Shown: positions 30,044 through 39,430 of the stretch, in pieces
Layout of the letters: each line of letters begins with the position of its first letter
Numbering within the stretch: position 1 is the first letter of the stretch
DNA from: Burkholderia stagnalis
GTDB taxonomy: Bacteria; Pseudomonadota; Gammaproteobacteria; Burkholderiales; Burkholderiaceae
Direction of reading: 5' to 3'
Length of the DNA: 64,000 nt
NCBI RefSeq assembly: GCF_902830275.1
Contig: NZ_CADESW010000010.1
Location: forward strand, 1 to 64,000
Program-made: the position numbers and the translations under genes
Notes under the pieces: model-generated
Told to the model about the DNA's origin: nothing
The model's input: only the letters and a program-made list of their open reading frames with translations
Databases searched by the model: none

Positions 30044-30054
30044 CCTGTGACTTG
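30034..30054 (+). repeat. 7-bp tandem repeat at the fdhD stop / moeA leader
   Basis: TGACCTG, TGACCTG, TGACTTG in tandem. The fdhD stop codon is the second TGA. Slippage here would change the spacing to moeA and the last residues of FdhD. Confidence 0.6.
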
Positions 30055-30064
30055 TGACGCCGAC

Positions 30065-31279
30065 ATGACCCGACCGATCGATTTCGATACCGCCCAGCAG
30101 CACTTCGCACATACGTTCGCGCGGCCGCTCGCCCGCACGTCCGTGCCGCTCGCGGAAGCGGCGGGCCGCGTGCTGGCCGCGCCGCTCGCCGCCGTGCTCG
30201 ACCAGCCGAGCGCCGACCAGAGCGCGATGGATGGTTACGCAGTGCGCTACGCGGATCTCGCACATGGCGAGCCGCTGCCCGTCGCGCAGCGCTGTTATGC
30301 GGGCGATGCGCCGCAGCCGCTCGCAGCGCGCACCGCCGCACGCATCTTCACCGGCAGCCTGATTCCGCCCGGCGCGGACACCGTGCTCATGCAGGAAAGC
30401 GCGCACGAGCAGGACGGCCACGTGAGCTTCGACGACAGCGCGCGGGCCGGCACGCACATCCGCCGCCGCGGCGAGGAATGGCGCGCGGGCCAGGTGCTGA
30501 TCCCCGCGGGGGTGCGCCTGCAGGCCGCGCACGTCGGGATGATCGCGTCGCAGGGGATGGCGTCCGTCGACGTGTATCCGGTGCCGCGCGTCGGCATCCT
30601 GACGACCGGCGACGAACTCGTCGCGTGCGGCGACGCGCGGCTGCCGCAGCAGATCTACAACAGCAACGCGCCGATGCTGGCCGCGCTGGTCGCGGGCACC
30701 GGCGCGCTCGTCAGCCGCAGCGTGCATGCGCGCGACACGCCGGCCGCGATCGACGCCGCGCTGCGCGACATGCGCGCGCAGTGCGACCTGCTCGTCTGCG
30801 TCGGCGGCGCATCGGTCGGCGACAGGGATCTGGTGCGCCCCGCGCTGAGCGCGCTCGGCGCGTCGTTCGTGCTGTCCGGCGTGCGCATGAAGCCCGGCAA
30901 GCCGGTCGCGCTCGCGCGGCTCGACGGCATGCCGGTGGTGCTGCTGCCCGGCAACCCGGGCGCGGCGCTGACCACCTTCGCGCTGTTCGTGACGCCGCTG
31001 ATCCGCTGCCTGCAGGGCCGTGAAGACCGCCTGCCGGCGCCCCCGTGGCTGCCGCTCGACGCCGACGTCGAAGCGGACGGCGCGCGCGAGCGCTTCATCC
31101 GGGTGCGCTGCGACATCGCGCCGAACGGCTCGCCCGTGCTCGACGCGCTGCGCCAGCAAGGCGCCGGCACGCTGCAGTCGCTCACGCAGGCCGGCGGCGT
31201 CGCGCGGCTGCCCGCCGGCCGCGCGGTAGCATGCGGCGACGCGGTTGCGTACTACGACTTCGCGCAATGGCTCGCGTGA
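30065..31279 (+). CDS. moeA: Molybdopterin molybdotransferase
   Basis: 404-aa MoeA, which inserts molybdate into adenylylated molybdopterin. Features are DQSAMDGYAVR in the substrate region, a central MoCF-binding domain with GILTTGDEL and PQQIYNSNAPML, a GGASVGDRD loop, MKPGKP and LPGNPGAA motifs, and the small C-terminal domain. An in-frame GTG six codons upstream lies within the tandem repeat; the ATG is preferred. Follows fdhD by 21 bases. Confidence 0.95.
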   Translation: MTRPIDFDTAQQHFAHTFARPLARTSVPLAEAAGRVLAAPLAAVLDQPSADQSAMDGYAVRYADLAHGEPLPVAQRCYAGDAPQPLAARTAARIFTGSLIPPGADTVLMQESAHEQDGHVSFDDSARAGTHIRRRGEEWRAGQVLIPAGVRLQAAHVGMIASQGMASVDVYPVPRVGILTTGDELVACGDARLPQQIYNSNAPMLAALVAGTGALVSRSVHARDTPAAIDAALRDMRAQCDLLVCVGGASVGDRDLVRPALSALGASFVLSGVRMKPGKPVALARLDGMPVVLLPGNPGAALTTFALFVTPLIRCLQGREDRLPAPPWLPLDADVEADGARERFIRVRCDIAPNGSPVLDALRQQGAGTLQSLTQAGGVARLPAGRAVACGDAVAYYDFAQWLA

Positions 31280-31508
31280 CGCCAGCCCGTCCGTTCATGT
31301 CGCAGCGCGGCGCGGCGCACGCCCGCTGTGCTCTGCGCGCCGAACTGTATTCCTGCAATTCGGCCGGGATTGTGTCTCGGCCGCGCGATTGCGGCGGACT
31401 ATCCTCCGGCATGGAGCCTGTCACGGCTGCGGCGCCGCTGTTGCGGCGCGGCATGCGCAGCGTCGGCGGCCCCGCTTCTCCCACCCTGCGCAGGCCAACG
31501 GACAGATC

Positions 31509-32618
31509 GTGAACGTCATCGACTCCGTCATGCCGACCCACCCCGCGGCGAGCCGCGGCGCGTCGGCCAGCGAATCCCCCGGCACCGTCGACACGCTCGA
31601 GCGCCCGCTGCGCGACCTGCGGCTGTCGGTCATCGATCAATGCAATTTCCGCTGCACGTACTGCATGCCGCGTGAAAGCTTCGACGCCGGCTACGCGTTC
31701 ATGCCGTCGTCCGAGCGCCTGTCGTTCGACCAGTTGACCCGCATCGCGCGCGCGTTCGTCGCGCTCGGCGTCGAGAAGATCCGCCTGACGGGCGGCGAGC
31801 CGCTGCTGCGGCGCGGCCTCGAAACACTGGTCGAATCGCTCGCGTCGCTGACGACCGTCGACGGCAAGCCGGTCGAGATCGCGCTGACGACCAACGGCTC
31901 GCTGCTCGCCGCGAAGGCGCGCGCGCTGCGCGACGCGGGCCTCGGCCGCGTGACGGTGAGCCTCGATGCGATCGACGACACCGTGTTCCGCCGGATGAGC
32001 GACGTCGACCTGCCGGTCGCGCGCATCCTCGACGGCATCGAAGCGGCACAGGCCGTCGGGCTCGCGCCCGTCAAGGTCAATGCGGTGATCGAGCGCGGCG
32101 TCAACGACAGCCAGCTGCTGCCGCTCGTGCGCGCGTTCCGCCACACCGGTGTCGCGGTGCGCTTCATCGAATACATGGATGTCGGCGGCGCGCAGTACTG
32201 GGCGACCGACAAGGTCGTGACCGCGGCGCAGATGCGCGCGATCATCGAATCGGAATTTCCGCTGCTGCCGTGCGGCGACGACGCGAATGCGCACGCCGGC
32301 ACCGCCATCCACTATCGCCACGCCGACGGCGGCGGCGATGTCGGTTTCATCGCAAGCGTCTCGCATCCGTTCTGCGGCACCTGCACGCGCGCGCGCGTGT
32401 CCGCCGACGGCCAGCTGTACACCTGCCTGTTCGCGACGCACGGCACCGATCTGCGGCCATGGCTCGACGCCGCGGCGCCGCTCGCGCCGCTGACCGATAC
32501 GATCCGCGACCGCTGGCTGCGCCGCGACGATCGCTACTCCGAGCTGCGCTCGGCGCACCGTGCGCGGCGGACCGGCAAGACGTATCCGACGGTCCGCATG
32601 TCGCTCGTCGGCGGCTGA
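31509..32618 (+). CDS. moaA: GTP 3',8-cyclase
   Basis: Radical-SAM enzyme of the first step of molybdopterin synthesis. The N-terminal [4Fe-4S] motif is C45-x3-C49-x2-C52 in DQCNFRCTYCMP and the C-terminal cluster uses FCGTCTRARVSADGQLYTC. The protein ends with the required GG. The start is uncertain: I use the GTG at 31509, which has GGA eight bases before it; the ATG at 31530 is possible. The 229 bases after moeA may carry an internal promoter. Confidence 0.93.
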   Translation: MNVIDSVMPTHPAASRGASASESPGTVDTLERPLRDLRLSVIDQCNFRCTYCMPRESFDAGYAFMPSSERLSFDQLTRIARAFVALGVEKIRLTGGEPLLRRGLETLVESLASLTTVDGKPVEIALTTNGSLLAAKARALRDAGLGRVTVSLDAIDDTVFRRMSDVDLPVARILDGIEAAQAVGLAPVKVNAVIERGVNDSQLLPLVRAFRHTGVAVRFIEYMDVGGAQYWATDKVVTAAQMRAIIESEFPLLPCGDDANAHAGTAIHYRHADGGGDVGFIASVSHPFCGTCTRARVSADGQLYTCLFATHGTDLRPWLDAAAPLAPLTDTIRDRWLRRDDRYSELRSAHRARRTGKTYPTVRMSLVGG

Positions 32619-32664
32619 TGCCCGGCAGCGCGATGCGAGACGACCCGCCCCCTGGAGAACAGTC

Positions 32665-33231
32665 ATGACGTCACTCATCGACCCGCACGCCGAGCCGGAC
32701 GACCCGGCCCATTCCGACCGCCCCCCCGGCGACGACGCCGCGGCCCCGCCCGCCCATTCGCCGCCCGCGATCTCCGCGGGCTTCGAGGTGCGCGTGCAGT
32801 ACGAGCCGATCGACGTCGATGCGGAAATCACGCCGATCGTGCGCAACCCGCGCGTCGGGGCGGTCGTGAATTTCCTCGGCGTGGTGCGCCAGAGCGGCGA
32901 CTTCGACGACGTCGTCGCGCTCGAGATCGAGCACTACCCGGGCATGACCGAGCGCGCGCTATGGAGCATCGTCGAGGAGGCGTCCGCGCGCTGGACGCTC
33001 GAGTCGGTCAGGATCGTCCACCGGATCGGCCGCATCGCGCTCGGCCACCCGGTCGTGCTGGTGGTCGTAGCCGCGCCGCATCGCGGGGCCGCGTTCGACG
33101 CATGCGAGTTCCTGATGGATTTCCTGAAGACCCATGCGCCGTTCTGGAAGAAGGAGATCCGGCAAGACGGCGCGGCCGAATGGGTCGAGGCCAAGGCGCT
33201 CGACGACCAGGCAATGAAACGGTGGGGCTGA
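32665..33231 (+). CDS. moaE: Molybdopterin synthase catalytic subunit
   Basis: 188-aa large subunit of molybdopterin synthase, which adds dithiolene sulfur using the MoaD thiocarboxylate. The conserved core runs from VRVQYEPIDV through VNFLGVVRQ, LEIEHYPGMTERAL, VHRIGRIALG, AAPHRGAAFDACEFLMDFLK and PFWKKE (active-site lysine). The first ~35 residues are a proline/alanine/aspartate-rich extension not typical for the family. GGAG precedes the ATG. Confidence 0.95.
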   Translation: MTSLIDPHAEPDDPAHSDRPPGDDAAAPPAHSPPAISAGFEVRVQYEPIDVDAEITPIVRNPRVGAVVNFLGVVRQSGDFDDVVALEIEHYPGMTERALWSIVEEASARWTLESVRIVHRIGRIALGHPVVLVVVAAPHRGAAFDACEFLMDFLKTHAPFWKKEIRQDGAAEWVEAKALDDQAMKRWG

Positions 33232-33269
33232 GCGCCCGCCGACGTCCCCCTTCCCGGCAAGACCCGACC

Positions 33270-33527
33270 ATGAGACTGACGATCAAATACTTTGCGAGCA
33301 TTCGCGAACAACTGCGCATCGACGAGGAAATCGTCGAGATCGATGCGCCCGAACTTACCGTCGACGCGCTGCGCAGCACGCTCGCGTCGCGCGACGAACG
33401 CGCCGCGCATGCGCTGCGCGACGATCGCCCGGTGCGCATCGCGGTCAACCACGAGATGGTGAACGGCGGTTTCGTCGTGCGTGAAGACAGCGAGATTGCG
33501 TTTTTCCCGCCGGTGACGGGCGGATGA
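33270..33527 (+). CDS. moaD: Molybdopterin synthase sulfur carrier
   Basis: 85-aa ubiquitin-like protein starting MRLTIKYFASIREQL and ending FFPPVTGG, the C-terminal Gly-Gly that is thiocarboxylated. It lies 38 bases after moaE. Usual order elsewhere is moaD before moaE; here it is reversed. It ends the molybdenum-cofactor run; moaC, moaB/mog and mobA are not in the window. Confidence 0.95.
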   Translation: MRLTIKYFASIREQLRIDEEIVEIDAPELTVDALRSTLASRDERAAHALRDDRPVRIAVNHEMVNGGFVVREDSEIAFFPPVTGG

Positions 33528-33533
33528 CATAGC

Positions 33534-33566
33534 GCGTGCGGCGCGGTTGCAAAGCGCGCCGCACGC
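33534..33566. terminator. Bidirectional hairpin between moaD and the MocR gene
   Basis: A perfect 12-bp stem (GCGTGCGGCGCG and complement, 9-base loop) fills the 46-base gap between convergent genes. No T-run, so an intrinsic terminator only in a loose sense. Confidence 0.5.
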
Positions 33567-33573
33567 CGGCCCG

Positions 33574-34998
33574 TCAGCGCGCGCAGAGCGCCGCGAGCTT
33601 GCCGACGGTGATCACCGCCTGTTCGATCTGGCTCGACCACGGGCTGCTGTAGTTCAGCCGGATGAAGTTCCGATAGCTGTCCGAAATCGAGAACATGTAG
33701 CCGGGGCCGATCGTGATCCCCTGCTCGAGCGCGAGCTGATACAGCCGCATCGCATCGACCTTTGCGGGCAGCTCGACCCACAGCACGTAGCCGCCTGCCG
33801 GGCTCGAGATGCGCGTGCCCTCCGGAAAGAACCGCGACACCATCGCGCGCATCAGGTTCGCCTGCTGCGCATACGCCTTGCGGATCCGCCGCAGGTGATG
33901 CTCGTAGCCGTCGCGCTCGAGGAATTCCGCGATCGCGAGCTGCGGCAGCAGCGGGGTCGCCAGCGTGTTCAGGAACTTCAGCTTCTCGACCTGATCGCGA
34001 TAGCGGCCCGGCAGCGCCCAGCCGATCCGGTACGCGGCCGTCAGGCTCTTCGAGAACGACGAACAGTGCAGCACGAGCCCCTTGCGGTCGTACGATTTCA
34101 GCGTGCTCGGGTGCGACTCGCCGAAATACAGCTCGTTGTACACGCCGTTCTCGATGATCGGCATGTCGGCCTTCGCCGCGAACTCGACCAGCTCGCGCTT
34201 GCGCTCGTCCGGCATCTGGAAGCCGAGCGGATTCTGGAAGTTCGGCATCACCATGCAGGCGGCCACCGGCTGCGACTTCATGATCGCCGCGAGCGCCGCG
34301 ATGTCGATCCCGTATTCCGGATGCGTCGACACCTCGATCGCCTTCATCCCCATCCGCTCGATCGCGTGCAGCATCGCGTAGAACGTGGGCGACTCGACCG
34401 CGATCACGTCGCCGGGCTTCGCGACGGCCTGCAGGCACAGGTTGATCGCCTCCGTCGCGCCGACCGTCACGATGATCTCGTTCGGATCGACCGACATGCC
34501 GTTCTCCAGGTAGCGGCGCGCGATCTGCCGCACGAGGCGCGGGCTGCCGGGCGGCAGCCCGTCGGTCACGCCCCACAGCGTCTTGTCGCGGCCGGCCGCG
34601 TACGCGTAGCGGTTCAGCTTCTCGAATGGAAACAGGCTCGGGTCCGGATACGGCGAGCCGAGCGGCACCGCGTCGTCCGCGCCGATCGAGCGCAGCGTCG
34701 ACAGCACGAGCCGGCTCACGTCGACCGACGACGAAATCGCGATCGGCTTCGACGGCCGCAGGTCGCGCACCTGCCCGTTGCCGTCGTCGCGGCGCAGGTT
34801 CACGAAGTAGCCGGATTGCGGGCGGCTCTCCAGCAGGCCGCGGCTTTCGAGCAGCAGGTACGCGTGCAGGACCGTCGTGATGCTGAGCCGGTGCTGCTGG
34901 CTCGCCTGCCGCACCGACGGAATCCGGTCGCCGTGCCGGTACACGCCCTGGCGGATCAGGCGCTCGATGTCGTCCGCAAGTTTTTCATACAGTTTCAT
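33574..34998 (-). CDS. MocR-type regulator (GntR domain fused to aminotransferase)
   Basis: 474-aa transcription factor. Residues 1-75 form a GntR winged helix (LYEKLADDIERLIRQGVYRHGDRIPSVRQ). The rest is a class I aminotransferase-like PLP domain with the Schiff-base Lys in SSFSKSLTAAYRIGW and VGATEAINL. A GGGAGG seven bases before the ATG fixes the start; the open frame continues upstream without family sequence. MocR proteins sense PLP or an amino-acid adduct and often control a divergent gene, but none is present upstream here, so the target is not evident. Confidence 0.92.
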   Translation of the reverse strand: MKLYEKLADDIERLIRQGVYRHGDRIPSVRQASQQHRLSITTVLHAYLLLESRGLLESRPQSGYFVNLRRDDGNGQVRDLRPSKPIAISSSVDVSRLVLSTLRSIGADDAVPLGSPYPDPSLFPFEKLNRYAYAAGRDKTLWGVTDGLPPGSPRLVRQIARRYLENGMSVDPNEIIVTVGATEAINLCLQAVAKPGDVIAVESPTFYAMLHAIERMGMKAIEVSTHPEYGIDIAALAAIMKSQPVAACMVMPNFQNPLGFQMPDERKRELVEFAAKADMPIIENGVYNELYFGESHPSTLKSYDRKGLVLHCSSFSKSLTAAYRIGWALPGRYRDQVEKLKFLNTLATPLLPQLAIAEFLERDGYEHHLRRIRKAYAQQANLMRAMVSRFFPEGTRISSPAGGYVLWVELPAKVDAMRLYQLALEQGITIGPGYMFSISDSYRNFIRLNYSSPWSSQIEQAVITVGKLAALCAR

Positions 34999-35490
34999 CG
35001 CGCGCCTCCCGCCGGTGCGCCGCGTGTGCGGGTGCTCCGCGCAGCGGTCGGGTCGTGGTTCGTCGCGATAATTCCCTCCGGTTTTGCCTTTTCCATCGCC
35101 GTGGCTCTCATGTAGATGCATCCGCATACCCGGGATCCGGGATTTGCGGCGCTGTGCTTTTGGTAATGGAAGAGTACGAGGAGAACAGTCACCCGCAGGC
35201 ACACACATTCATCGTGCCCGCAAGAGTACAGTTTCGGCAATCCGTAACGGACCGGGGCAACTGTATGTCTTACGAATTCTGTAAGGAAAGGGAGGACGGA
35301 TGCTGCGGGCCGACATCGGGCGAGCAAGGTCACTGCGAGGGCAGATGACTGGATTGACTGGATTGGGCAAGCAGGCGGCGGCGCGCGCACGCGCCCCTCA
35401 GGCGCACGGCCTGAATCGGTGCATCACGCGCCGCGGCTACCGCAGCACTTCATGCCGGCCGGCGCCCGTCCGCGCGCCGGCCGGCATCGC
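34999..35490. other. Non-coding region upstream of the MocR gene
   Basis: About 490 bases without a supported gene. It must hold the MocR promoter. Short inverted motifs occur (CCCGG-GAT-CCGGG near 35139). A 27-codon frame beginning at 35265 resembles no known protein and was not called. Confidence 0.3.
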
Positions 35491-35976
35491 TCAGGACGCC
35501 ATGCCCTGCATCTTGTGCGAGAAATGCGCGCGTTCGGCGGTTTCCATCAGCGACAGGAACTCGTCCTGCGTCATGTGGATCAGCGCCTCGTGATCGCCTG
35601 CCTCGAAATAGACTTCCGGCTGCGTCGCCAGATGCTCTTCGAGGAAGGTCTGCATCCCGTAGGCCATGCAGACCGGCGGCAGCGCGCCCGCATCGCAGTC
35701 CTTGAACAGTTCGCGCAGCTCGACTTCCTTCGCGAGCACGAGATGACGGCCGGTCTTCGCCCAGAGATCCGACAGGCGCACCGCGTGCGTCGTCGGCAGC
35801 ACGGCCGCGACGTAGCCGCCGTCGTCTTCGAGCAGCACGGTTTTCGCGAGCCGATCGCCGGGGATATGCGCGGCCGCGGCGGTCTCCATGCTCGTATGGC
35901 TATAGGGGTGGTACACGACTTCATACCGCGAGGACTTCTGGCGCAGGCAATCCTGCAGGGTCGCAGACATCGACAT
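35491..35976 (-). CDS. YbaK/EbsC-family aminoacyl-tRNA deacylase-like protein
   Basis: 161-aa YbaK-fold protein, a family that hydrolyses mischarged aminoacyl-tRNAs. The body has VYHPYSHTSMETAAAAHIPGDRLAKTVLLEDDGGY-type segments with the conserved Lys in LAKTVLL, and LPPVCMAYGM near the GIPP-like loop. GAGGTG seven bases upstream supports the start at 35976. Substrate specificity cannot be read from sequence. Confidence 0.85.
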   Translation of the reverse strand: MSMSATLQDCLRQKSSRYEVVYHPYSHTSMETAAAAHIPGDRLAKTVLLEDDGGYVAAVLPTTHAVRLSDLWAKTGRHLVLAKEVELRELFKDCDAGALPPVCMAYGMQTFLEEHLATQPEVYFEAGDHEALIHMTQDEFLSLMETAERAHFSHKMQGMAS

Positions 35977-36100
35977 GGCACACCTCGTCTGAACATATCG
36001 GGCGAACGGCGTTCGCACCGGGTTCGTTCAGCATAGGTCGCATTTGCGCGGATGGAAAATCCCGTTGCACCCTCGTTGCACCGTTCGCCGCGCACGCCTG

Positions 36101-37075
36101 TCACGCGGGCGCCAGCCCCTTCTCGCGCAGCCATTCGGGGTTGAACAGCCGGGCGCGATAGATGTCGCCGCGGTCGCACAGCAGCGTCACGATCGTATGC
36201 CCCGGGCCCATCTGCCGCGCGAGCCACACCGCCGCCGCGACGTTGATGCCGCTCGAGCCGCCCACGTACAGCCCTTCCTCGCGCAGCAGCCGGTACACCA
36301 TCGCCACGCACTGCGGATCGTCGATGCGCACCGCGTCGTCGATCGCCGTGCCTTCGAGATTCGCGGTGACGCGCGTCGAGCCGATGCCTTCGGTGATCGA
36401 GCTGCCCTCGGCCTTGATCTCGCCGGTCTTCACGTGGCTGTAGAGGCCGCTACCCTGCGGATCGGCGAGCACGATCCGGATCGCCGGGTTCTGCTCCTTC
36501 AGGTAGCGGCTCACGCCGGCCAGCGTGCCGCCCGTGCCGGTCGCGCACACGAACGCATCGACCGTGCCCGCGGTGTCGCGCCAGATCTCCGGCCCGGTCG
36601 TCTCGTAGTGCGCCTGCCGGTTGACCGGGTTGTCGAACTGGTTGGCCCAGATCGCGTTGTCGAGTTCGCCTGCGAGCCGCCCGGCAATCTTCTGATAATT
36701 GTTCGGGTCGCGGTACGGCGCCGCCGGCACCGCGCGCACCTCGGCGCCGAGCGTGCGCAGGATCGCCATCTTGTCCGGCGATTGCGTGTCCGGGATCACG
36801 ATCACGCAGCGATAGCCGCGCGCCGCGCAGATGTGCGCAAGGCCGATGCCGGTGTTGCCGGCCGTGCCCTCGACGACGGTGCCGCCCGGCTTCAGCGTGC
36901 CGCGCCGCTCGGCGTCGCGGATGATGTACAGCGCCGCGCGGTCCTTCACCGAGCCTCCCGGGTTCATGAATTCCGCCTTGGCCAGGATCTCGCAGCCCGT
37001 CTGCGCGCTGAGCGCCGCCAGCCGGATCAGCGGCGTACGCCCCACGCAGTCGACGAAACCTTGTCGCACGTCCAT
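36101..37075 (-). CDS. Cysteine synthase family PLP enzyme
   Basis: 324-aa beta-family PLP enzyme. The cofactor Lys44 lies in NPGGSVKDRAA, the substrate loop is EGTAGNTGIGLA and the phosphate cradle GTGGTLAG. This is the O-acetylserine sulfhydrylase/cystathionine beta-synthase group. The sequence is longer in the middle than CysK and resembles the bacterial cysteine-synthase-like branch near human CBS; the acceptor may differ from sulfide. GGAGGC precedes the ATG. Divergent from the adenosine-specific kinase gene. Confidence 0.88.
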   Translation of the reverse strand: MDVRQGFVDCVGRTPLIRLAALSAQTGCEILAKAEFMNPGGSVKDRAALYIIRDAERRGTLKPGGTVVEGTAGNTGIGLAHICAARGYRCVIVIPDTQSPDKMAILRTLGAEVRAVPAAPYRDPNNYQKIAGRLAGELDNAIWANQFDNPVNRQAHYETTGPEIWRDTAGTVDAFVCATGTGGTLAGVSRYLKEQNPAIRIVLADPQGSGLYSHVKTGEIKAEGSSITEGIGSTRVTANLEGTAIDDAVRIDDPQCVAMVYRLLREEGLYVGGSSGINVAAAVWLARQMGPGHTIVTLLCDRGDIYRARLFNPEWLREKGLAPA

Positions 37076-37220
37076 GTCCGCCTCCGTCGCGCGCCGCATC
37101 GCGCGCGCCACACACAACGAAGGATAGGACGGCGCCGCGGCTTTCGACGCCGGCCGCCGCGTACTAAGCTTGGAGAGCCCATTCGCGACGCCAGCGCCGC
37201 ATCGCCACAAGAGGTCCGAC

Positions 37221-37709
37221 ATGCTGCAACTGCACACCGTGGCCGTCGACAAGCCCGAGACGGTGAACTTCATTCTCGGCCAGACGCATTTCATCAAGTC
37301 CGTCGAGGACCTCCACGAGGCGCTCGTCGGCACCGTGCCCGGCATCCGCTTCGGGCTCGCGTTCTGCGAGGCGTCGGGCAAGCGGCTCGTGCGACGCTCC
37401 GGCACCGATCCGGAACTGGTCGAGCTCGCGTGCCGCAATGCCGCCAAGATCGGCGCCGGCCACGCGTTCATCGTGTTCCTCGGCGACGGCTTCTATCCGG
37501 TCAACGTGCTGAACGCGATCAAGGCGGTGCCCGAGGTGTGCCGGATCTACTGCGCGACCGCGAACCCGACCGAGGTGATCGTCGCCGAAACCGGGCAAGG
37601 GCGCGGCATCGTCGGCGTGGTCGACGGTTTTCCGCCTCTCGGCGTCGAGAACGACGACGACGTGCAGTGGCGCAAGGAACTGCTGAGGACGATCGGCTAC
37701 AAGGCGTAA
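37221..37709 (+). CDS. Adenosine-specific kinase family protein (DUF355)
   Basis: 162-aa protein matching the adenosine-specific kinase family: VNFILGQTHFIKSVEDLHEALV, GIRFGLAFCEASGKRLVR, HAFIVFLGDGFYPVNVLNAIK, CATANPTEVIVAETGQGRGI(V)GVVDG. The activity is inferred from an archaeal member; in bacteria the role is untested. AGAGG precedes the ATG. Confidence 0.85.
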   Translation: MLQLHTVAVDKPETVNFILGQTHFIKSVEDLHEALVGTVPGIRFGLAFCEASGKRLVRRSGTDPELVELACRNAAKIGAGHAFIVFLGDGFYPVNVLNAIKAVPEVCRIYCATANPTEVIVAETGQGRGIVGVVDGFPPLGVENDDDVQWRKELLRTIGYKA

Positions 37710-37937
37710 ATGCGGGCCGCCGCCCTTGCCTGTAGACCCGGCTGCGCGAGCGGCGCGATGTGTCGTCAGGATTCGGCGGCGGGAAAACGCTTGACCGTTA
37801 GTTGCGATAGAGCAAGGAAACGAGGCTCGCGATCCGCACGCACCACGCCCGCACGCCTGCCCTATACTGCCCGCAACAGGCTGACGGCCGCGCCGGCGTC
37901 GCGGTCGCGGCCCCTTCGATTCTTCCGGGAGCGATGC

Positions 37938-38225
37938 ATGCACTACCAGCTGATCTACGAACTCGTCGACGACTACCTGACGCGACGCGAACCGTTCCGC
38001 GCCGAGCACCTGGCGCTCGCGCACGCGGCCACCGAACGCGGCGAGCTGATGCTCGCGGGCGCGTTCGCGGATCCGGCCGACCAGGCCGTGCTCGTGTTCG
38101 AGGGCGACTCGCCCGAGGTGGCCGAATCGTTTGCGCGCGCCGATCCGTACGTGCAGAACGGCCTCGTCAAGTCGTGGCGGGTGCGGCCGTGGCGCGTGGT
38201 GGTCGGCAAGCACGCGCCGCGCTAG
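37938..38225 (+). CDS. YciI-family protein
   Basis: 95-aa ferredoxin-like-fold protein. YELVDDYLTRREPFRAEHLALAHAA followed by GELMLAGAFADPADQAVLVF is the typical YciI pattern with conserved His and Asp. Function unknown, possibly a small enzyme. GGGAG lies eight bases upstream. The 228 bases before it contain no gene. Confidence 0.85.
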   Translation: MHYQLIYELVDDYLTRREPFRAEHLALAHAATERGELMLAGAFADPADQAVLVFEGDSPEVAESFARADPYVQNGLVKSWRVRPWRVVVGKHAPR

Positions 38226-38247
38226 CGCCGGCGCGCGCCGCCTCGGG

Positions 38248-39225
38248 CTACAGCCACCCTGCCCGCTTGAAGCGCCACCACAGCAGCAGGTCGACCACGG
38301 CCATCGTGGCGATACAGCCGTAGTAGCCGTATTTCCAGTGCAGCTCGGGGATGTTGTTGAAATTCATCCCGTAGATGCCGGCGATCATCGTCGGGATCGC
38401 GAACAGCGCGGCGAACGACCCGAGCCGCTTGGTCACCTCGTTCTCGGCGAGCGAGATCATCCCGAGATTGACCTGGATCGCGGTCACGACCATCTCGCGC
38501 CGCCCCTCGATCGTCTTCACGATCCGCTGCAGATGGTCGTACACGTCGCGGAAGTAGTGCTCCATCCCGCTGCAGACCTGCGGGATGCGCCCGCCGGTCA
38601 GTTTCGCGAGCGGCTCGAGCAGCGGCGCCGTGTGCTGGTACAGCAACACGAGCCGGCGCTTCAGCGAATAGAGATCCTCGATGATGGCGCGCGACGACGC
38701 CGGCGTGGCCTTCGTGAAGATGCGGTCCTCGAGCGCCTCGAGCTCGGCGCCGAGCCCTTCGAGGATCGGGAAATAGCGGTCGACGACCTGATCCATCAGC
38801 GCATAGAACACGAACGCGGAGCCTTCGCGCAGCAGGTGCGGCTCGCGTTCGCAGCGCGCGCGTACCGCGCGGAAATCCTGCTCGGTATGGTTGCGCACCG
38901 ACAGCACGTAGTTCGGGCCGACGAACACGTTCAGCTCGCCGATCTGGAATTCCTCGACCGCGTCGAGTTCGACCGTGTGCAGGACCGCGAACAGCGCATC
39001 GCCGTATTCCTCGATCTTCGGCCGCTGATGCCCCTTGCAGGCATCTTCCAGCGCCAACTCGTGCAGCCCGAATTCCTCGCCCATCAGCTCGAGCTCCGCG
39101 GGCGTCGGGTCCTTCAGCGCGACCCACACGAAGCATTCGGGCTTCGACACATAGTCACTGATGGCGTCGACGTCGATGTCGGCCAGCTTGCGGCCGTCCT
39201 GGTATGCAGCGCAGTTGATCAGCAT
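38248..39225 (-). CDS. corA: CorA-family magnesium/cobalt transporter
   Basis: 325-aa inner-membrane channel for divalent cations. A large cytoplasmic domain with long helices is followed by two C-terminal membrane helices; the pore signature GMN is present in IYGMNFNNIPEL, and the protein ends with positively charged residues (WWRFKRAGWL). Start at 39225 chosen from family alignment by eye; no clear ribosome-binding site. Convergent with the YciI gene. Confidence 0.92.
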   Translation of the reverse strand: MLINCAAYQDGRKLADIDVDAISDYVSKPECFVWVALKDPTPAELELMGEEFGLHELALEDACKGHQRPKIEEYGDALFAVLHTVELDAVEEFQIGELNVFVGPNYVLSVRNHTEQDFRAVRARCEREPHLLREGSAFVFYALMDQVVDRYFPILEGLGAELEALEDRIFTKATPASSRAIIEDLYSLKRRLVLLYQHTAPLLEPLAKLTGGRIPQVCSGMEHYFRDVYDHLQRIVKTIEGRREMVVTAIQVNLGMISLAENEVTKRLGSFAALFAIPTMIAGIYGMNFNNIPELHWKYGYYGCIATMAVVDLLLWWRFKRAGWL

Positions 39226-39430
39226 GGTGTTCGTCGTGTTGCAGATAGCACACCAGTTTACCGCTTTGTTGCACGGACGGCCCCGTCTCGGCGCGGCTTG
39301 CGCCCCGCGCGGTAATTGGTCATGATCGGGCTGCGTGCGCCGCAGCATGCGCGGCCAGCCGCGCGGCGGACGCACCCACACGCACGCCCGCGGCCCGGCC
39401 GCGCGGCATCACCGTCTAGGAGGCAGACCC

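Noticed and set aside
35265-35348. 27-codon frame starting MSYEFCKERE upstream of the MocR gene
   Set aside because: No homologous pattern recognised, and it lies within a promoter-bearing region; evidence too thin.
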